Shown: positions 59,931 through 64,000 of the stretch, one piece after another
How the letters are laid out: the number at the start of each line of letters is the position of its first letter
How positions within the stretch are numbered: position 1 is the first letter of the stretch
Made by a program: the position numbers and the translations under genes
Assembly: GCA_964247085.1 (NCBI GenBank)
Contig: CAXTSX010000012.1
Span: 1 to 64,000 of the forward strand
DNA: 64,000 bases
Source of the DNA: JAAFHZ01 sp964247085
GTDB taxonomy: Bacteria; Cyanobacteriota; Cyanobacteriia; Cyanobacteriales; Chamaesiphonaceae
Direction: 5' to 3'
The notes under the pieces: generated by a model
The model's input: only the letters and a program-made list of their open reading frames with translations
What the model was told of the DNA's origin: nothing
The model's database searches: none

Positions 59931-60533
59931 CTAATCAATACCAATATCGATTACAAAATCATCATCATCGTTGAATTTGTCGAGGTTAATAATCTGTGCA
60001 ATCATCGCTCGGACAACCGATCGCACCTGTGGTCTCGTCCACCGTTCTTCGGCACCCACTAAACTCTGAGGATGATATGCTATCGACCAGATGACCAAAT
60101 CTTGAATAGTAAATGGCCAAAAAATAACTCCCATACCCCAGACTAACTTAGGAGCAGTAAGCAATCCAGCTTGGGTGAAAATTGTTTGCCAAGTTGTTAG
60201 CCGTTGCGCCTGTGGCAATAGTATACGCAATTTACTATCCAGCCGTACCTGATCGCGGGGCACTTTAGTCACTGTCACAAAGGCTTGACGGAAGCGGTGA
60301 TAGGCGCGTAATCCCAAGAAAACTCCTGATCCTTGATCGGAGGCCCCAACTTTAAGAGCAATTAGATCGATCGCCTGCCTTGGTGTCCGCAGCTGAGCAA
60401 CTTCGGCATCACTCAGTCTGATGTCGAAGGCATTTTCCCAACCCATAATTATTTCAACGGCATCCAGTCCCATCGGCTCATAAAGTCGAAACAACCCTTC
60501 TGATCTGTACGATAATTGAAAAGTGTCCTTCAT
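59931..60533 (-). CDS. Acyl-carrier-protein-like protein with membrane segment, Ser lost
   Basis: 200 residues from ATG 60533, with GGGAGG 9 bases upstream; an extension to 60713 would overlap gltX and is rejected. Residues about 15-55 look like an acyl carrier four-helix core, but the phosphopantetheine site D-S-L reads MGLDAVEIIM, with Gly for Ser, so it cannot be primed. A hydrophobic segment (LVWGMGVIFWPFTIQDLVIW) lies at about 130-150. The C-terminus is acidic (DKFNDDDDFVIDIGID). Starts 15 bases from gltX, head to head. Role unknown. Confidence 0.55.
   Translation of the reverse strand: MKDTFQLSYRSEGLFRLYEPMGLDAVEIIMGWENAFDIRLSDAEVAQLRTPRQAIDLIALKVGASDQGSGVFLGLRAYHRFRQAFVTVTKVPRDQVRLDSKLRILLPQAQRLTTWQTIFTQAGLLTAPKLVWGMGVIFWPFTIQDLVIWSIAYHPQSLVGAEERWTRPQVRSVVRAMIAQIINLDKFNDDDDFVIDIGID
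60511..60516 (+). promoter_or_regulatory. Candidate -10 box for gltX
   Basis: GATAAT, preceded by TGTAC, inside the 5' end of the minus-strand acyl-carrier-like gene. A transcript from about 60523 would have a leader of about 26 bases. A -35 match is poor. Confidence 0.35.
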
Positions 60534-60548
60534 TATCAGAATCCTCCC

Positions 60549-61979
60549 GTGACAGTTAGAGTTCGTATTGCCCCCAGCCCCACCGGAAATCTTCATATCG
60601 GCACCGCCCGCACCGCCGTCTTCAACTGGCTCTTTGCCCGCCATCTGGGCGGCCAGTTTATTTTGCGGGTCGAAGACACTGATGTGGAACGATCGAAAGA
60701 AGAATACACCCAAAATATTTTAGATGGCATGCAATGGTTGGGTTTGAACTGGGACGAAGGTCCGTTGTTTCAGTCCCAACGTTTAGATTTGTATAGCAAA
60801 GGCATTCAAGAGCTGATCGATCGAAAGCTAGCTTACCGTTGTTATACCACCACTGCTGAACTCGATGAACTGCGGGCTGGCCAAGAAGCACGCCATGAGG
60901 CACCCCGTTATGACAATCGCCACCGGAATTTGACCCCAGAGCAAGAAGCCGCTTTCATTGCGGAAGGTCGGCAGCCAGTGATTCGGTTTCGGATTGATGA
61001 TCAGCAAGAAATTGTCTGGAAAGATTTAGTAAGGGGCCAAGTAAGCTGGAAGGGCAGTGACCTCGGTGGCGATATGGTGATTGCTCGGGCTGCCGATCAA
61101 AGCAGCGTGGGTCAACCGCTCTATAACCTGGCTGTAGTGATCGATGATATCGACATGCAAATCACCCATGTAATTCGGGGGGAAGATCATATTGCCAACA
61201 CTGCCAAGCAAATTTTGCTCTATCAAGGACTGGGCGCAAAGGTGCCAGAGTTTGCCCATACACCACTGATTTTGAGTCCGACGGGTAAAAAGCTCTCCAA
61301 GCGGGATGGGGTGACTTCTATTTGGGATTTTAAGGATTTGGGCTACACCGCCAAAGCCTTGGTTAACTACATGACTCTGTTGGGTTGGTCAGCGCCGGAT
61401 GGGGAAGAAATCTTTGACTTGGCCGGAGCGGCTCAGCAATTTGGATTCGATCGGGTGAACAAGGCCGGAGCCAAGTTTGATTGGGATAAGCTGAACTGGA
61501 TTAATAGTCAGTATCTACACGCTATGTCGCCGGAGGAATTGTTACCAGAAATCTTGCCCTACTGGGAAAAAGCTGGTTTTGATGTGAAGGTGGATCCAGC
61601 TTGGTTGTTGCAACTGACTGCTTTGATTGGGCCTAGTTTGGAAACACTAGCCGGAGCAGTGGAAATTAGTCGGACATTCTTTACGGCGGAAGCGATTCTG
61701 GGTGAAGAGGCGCAGGGTCAAATGGCACAAGCCGGAGTGAAGGAAATTTTGAATAGTTTCTTAGCTGCCATGCCAGCGGCGGCGGACTTAAACGAGGAAG
61801 TGGCTAAGGGTCTAATTGGTCAGGTAACTAAGGAGCATGGGGTGAAGAAAGGGGTGGCAATGCGTAGTTTACGGGCGGCGTTGAGTGGTGAGGTACATGG
61901 CCCAGATTTGATTCAATCTTGGTTGTTGTTGCATCAGAAGGGACTAGCGGTGCCGCGTATTCAGAAGGCTCTAGGTTAA
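60549..61979 (+). CDS. gltX: Glutamyl-tRNA synthetase
   Basis: 476 residues from GTG (TVRVRIAPSPTGNLHIGTA), matching the family start; the in-frame TTG at 60516 is not needed. Class I signatures: HIGH-type PSPTGNLHIG (about 8-17) and KMSKS-type KKLSKRDGV (about 240-248). The KKL pair, GEDHIANT, and a C-terminal anticodon-binding domain are intact. It supplies Glu-tRNA for translation and for the C5 pathway of tetrapyrrole synthesis. Confidence 0.95.
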   Translation: MTVRVRIAPSPTGNLHIGTARTAVFNWLFARHLGGQFILRVEDTDVERSKEEYTQNILDGMQWLGLNWDEGPLFQSQRLDLYSKGIQELIDRKLAYRCYTTTAELDELRAGQEARHEAPRYDNRHRNLTPEQEAAFIAEGRQPVIRFRIDDQQEIVWKDLVRGQVSWKGSDLGGDMVIARAADQSSVGQPLYNLAVVIDDIDMQITHVIRGEDHIANTAKQILLYQGLGAKVPEFAHTPLILSPTGKKLSKRDGVTSIWDFKDLGYTAKALVNYMTLLGWSAPDGEEIFDLAGAAQQFGFDRVNKAGAKFDWDKLNWINSQYLHAMSPEELLPEILPYWEKAGFDVKVDPAWLLQLTALIGPSLETLAGAVEISRTFFTAEAILGEEAQGQMAQAGVKEILNSFLAAMPAAADLNEEVAKGLIGQVTKEHGVKKGVAMRSLRAALSGEVHGPDLIQSWLLLHQKGLAVPRIQKALG

Positions 61980-62019
61980 CTGAAGATTTCTGAATCCTTT
62001 GTTATGTAAATAGCAAGAT

Positions 62020-62054
62020 CCGATAACAATGAATATCGCCTTCATTGTTATCGG
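62020..62054. terminator. Perfect 14-bp hairpin between convergent gltX and AmpG-like gene
   Basis: CCGATAACAATGAA (62020-62033) pairs perfectly with TTCATTGTTATCGG (62041-62054) around TATCGCC. It lies between two convergent genes (62065 is the AmpG-like stop). No T-run; a bidirectional terminator or a palindrome binding site is likely. Confidence 0.6.
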
Positions 62055-62064
62055 TGGAAGCAGC

Positions 62065-63834
62065 TTACCAAACCCGAGACATATTCAAGTTCAGCCCAGG
62101 CAACTCTGGAATATCAGAAATTTGCTGGGGTCGATCGGTGATTATTTGAGGATCAGCATGGGGTCGATAAAAACGAACTTGACCGTTTTGTCGATCGAAC
62201 AACAATCCCAGTTTCATCCCTTTTTGACTATACTCATCCATTCTTTCCGACCAATTAATGCCGATCTCCTCTTCATCCAGCAGTGTGCGGTCTTGAGTAG
62301 ATTGCAGTTTAATAACTACAGCAGGTATCAAGGGATCTTTGAAAGATTGTTGTCTGTTAGTCAAACTTGTCCACTGTTCATCACTAATCCAAAAGCTACT
62401 AACCAACTGAGGCTGCTGAGGAGCTAGTTTGAAATTATCGGTAAACAGTTTACCCCCACCTTGTTTTTTAGTCCACTTTGCCAATTGATTATTGAGCAAT
62501 TCTTCTTTCATGCTATTGGTATGGATTTTATCGATCCGTTTGCCAGGGTTCGACCCAATGATCAAAATTAAGAGTACAAAGCTAGGTAGAATAATCACCA
62601 TTGTGAGCAAGAAGAAATTAGACCAGCCCATCAACTTCACCCAATCCCCAACAGGAGCTACCAAGTTTTTACTCAAAGCCATCAAACTCGTCAGTAAAGC
62701 CAATTGTGTCGCTGAATACTTCCGGTTACACATGTACATCAGAAAAACTCCAAAAGCGGAGGATTCCATGCCACCAAAAAACTGTTCCACCGTAATCGCC
62801 AGAAAAAAGAGTAGTTGACCGTTCGGGGGCAGTGCAAAGTTTTTACAGGCAGCAACTAGATCGGTAACATTGGGATCTGGTTGAATCATTTGAGCCAGCC
62901 AGAAGTAAAAGATAATCCCCAAAGCTTGTAAACTGCCAAAAATCAGTAGCCCTTTCAAAACGGACATGCGCTTGAGTAGCACAGCACCCAACAGTGCCCC
63001 GACAATCACAGCGACGACACCGACAAAGCCGTTAATATCGCCAATTTGTCCTTGTGTAAAGCAGGCTGCTTTCAAGAAAGGAATGGACATAGCGTTCATA
63101 ATGGCATCACTGAGCTTGTAGAGCACAATGAATAAAAGCACTAAAAATCCATAAAGTGAGGTCTGGCGCCGGAAAAAATTGGCGAAGGGAGCTGTAAAAG
63201 ATGCGATAAAGGGCTTTTGATCCTCTAAGGAAGGTTCTTCTACAGCTGGCCCCCAGAGAGTCAAGACCAGACTAACCAGCATGAATCCAGCCATGACTAA
63301 GTAGACAGGCTGCCAAGTCCGAAAAACATTCTCAAAGAGCTTGGAGGCTCCGGCAAAGGAGACAATGAGAGCAATGCGGTAACCGGTGGTAAAGATACTC
63401 ATGCCGATCGGCTTTTCTGCAGGTGTCAGTAAATCTGTGCGATAGGCATCAGCTATAATATCTTGCGATGCACCCAGAAAGGCAATGACTAAGGCATTGA
63501 CAGCCAAGAGTTCCAAGTTTTGTCGAGGATTTTGCCAGGCCATCGCTCCGATCGCCAATACCAATAGTCCTTGAATGATCAGCAACCAACCCTTCCGACG
63601 ACCCAAAAAAGGTGGCACAAAGCGATCGAGGAAGGGAGACCAGAGGAACTTAAAAGTGTAGGGAAAACTAATCAGACTCACGTACCAACCAATCTTGGTT
63701 AAGTCCACTTGAGCGTCCGACATCCAAGACTGTAATGTTTTGAAAACTAGGAGAATTGGTAGTCCGGAAGCAAAACCAACAAACAGTAAGGAAACCATTT
63801 TGCGGTTTCGCAAGGCCAACAGCAACTCTGTCAT
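62065..63834 (-). CDS. AmpG-like MFS permease with long C-terminal extension
   Basis: 589 residues. MFS of the AmpG/PAT2 type: KMVSLLFVGFASGLPILLVF, LSPF-type LWSPFLDRF (about residues 65-73), RRKGWLLIIQGLL, SQDIIADAYRTDLL (about 123-136) and GYRIALIVSFAGA, with about 12 to 14 helices. The C-terminal 140 residues from about 450 are soluble and unassigned (WSERMDEYSQKGMKLGLLFDRQ near the end). AmpG imports muropeptides; with AnmK (31768-32916) it suggests recycling of wall material. Confidence 0.82.
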   Translation of the reverse strand: MTELLLALRNRKMVSLLFVGFASGLPILLVFKTLQSWMSDAQVDLTKIGWYVSLISFPYTFKFLWSPFLDRFVPPFLGRRKGWLLIIQGLLVLAIGAMAWQNPRQNLELLAVNALVIAFLGASQDIIADAYRTDLLTPAEKPIGMSIFTTGYRIALIVSFAGASKLFENVFRTWQPVYLVMAGFMLVSLVLTLWGPAVEEPSLEDQKPFIASFTAPFANFFRRQTSLYGFLVLLFIVLYKLSDAIMNAMSIPFLKAACFTQGQIGDINGFVGVVAVIVGALLGAVLLKRMSVLKGLLIFGSLQALGIIFYFWLAQMIQPDPNVTDLVAACKNFALPPNGQLLFFLAITVEQFFGGMESSAFGVFLMYMCNRKYSATQLALLTSLMALSKNLVAPVGDWVKLMGWSNFFLLTMVIILPSFVLLILIIGSNPGKRIDKIHTNSMKEELLNNQLAKWTKKQGGGKLFTDNFKLAPQQPQLVSSFWISDEQWTSLTNRQQSFKDPLIPAVVIKLQSTQDRTLLDEEEIGINWSERMDEYSQKGMKLGLLFDRQNGQVRFYRPHADPQIITDRPQQISDIPELPGLNLNMSRVW

Positions 63835-64000
63835 AAAGCTCCGAATATTTGGTTCTAGACTAATTTTATTTGTATCTCAATAGTGGTTCTGTCACCAAAA
63901 ATGTAACCAAACGGGAAGTTTTTTGAGTCTTTTTCCAAAATCACTTAATTCTTTAGCTCAAAATCTAATGCAAATAACGTTCACCTAACACGCCTGGATA
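63835..64000. other. Right-edge spacer
   Basis: AT-rich. It should hold the AmpG-like gene promoter on the minus strand. No gene, repeat or RNA was recognised before the window ends. Confidence 0.4.

Noticed and set aside
60534..60713. N-terminal extension of the acyl-carrier-like gene
   Set aside because: It overlaps gltX on the other strand, is Gly-rich by complement, and the ATG at 60533 has a good ribosome site.
1..64000. CRISPR array, rRNA operon, prophage or intact insertion sequence
   Set aside because: No regularly spaced repeats, rRNA stretches, phage structural genes or complete transposase were seen.

Overview
The window looks like a chromosomal segment of a cyanobacterium. Evidence: an nrtABCD-type nitrate/bicarbonate uptake operon whose third gene carries the ATPase fused to a substrate-binding domain, a short RRM RNA-binding protein with a Gly/Arg tail, HemJ, DapL, a four-ACT aspartate kinase, a Mo-nitrogenase C-terminal-domain orphan, and many GCGATCGC (HIP1) octamers. 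G+C is mid to high forties per cent by eye. Many genes start with GTG or TTG. I do not assign a genus. Most genes are ordinary housekeeping, transport or signalling genes. I found no phage, CRISPR array, rRNA or intact insertion sequence. Mobile DNA is limited to one transposase remnant at the left edge.

Layout, 1-24 kb. A transposase scrap is followed by a TIGR03643 gene and a cryptochrome/photolyase-like gene that lacks the expected Fe-S cysteines. Next come a broken multicopper oxidase abutting a DUF2182 membrane gene, then Uma2, VOC and TPR genes, rbgA, a radical-SAM gene, holB and a GNAT gene. A plus-strand block follows: an LCP cell-wall ligase, a membrane protein, a double nitroreductase-fold protein and an HEMLH metallopeptidase-like protein. 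After these come MOSC, tRNA-Arg(TCT), the RRM protein with a long leader, a DrrAB-type ABC exporter with a small secreted protein, recR, a response regulator, lipA, and two paralogous low-complexity secreted proteins with matching leaders.

Layout, 24-48 kb. exbB-exbD converge with lysC, and dapL lies upstream of lysC with a strong hairpin between them; together these two cover steps of aspartate/diaminopimelate synthesis. Then a kinase, anmK, scpA, an AI-2E-family permease, a glycosyltransferase-GtrA fusion, an outer-membrane-like protein, rqcH, a CBS-PAS histidine kinase, a TraB/GumN protein, clpP, a YajQ-family gene, MAPEG, a DprA-like protein, an MlaE permease, a DUF6765 protein and several conserved unknowns.

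Layout, 48-64 kb. A LuxR-type response regulator and an unknown gene precede the minus-strand nrtA-B-C-D operon, which runs straight into a PsiE-family gene. A truncated haemoglobin gene is divergent from nrtA and is followed by hemJ. Then a large membrane-inserted alpha/beta hydrolase, an FMN reductase, a membrane protein, an acyl-carrier-like protein placed head to head with gltX (15 bp between starts), and an AmpG-like transporter. AnmK and AmpG together suggest muropeptide recycling.

No clear new multi-gene system is visible. The points most worth a second look are the Fe-S-less photolyase, the nrt operon with an altered binding-site residue plus its PsiE tail and globin neighbour, the paired secreted proteins with shared leaders, the gltX/acyl-carrier-like head-to-head pair, and the dapL-lysC hairpin.
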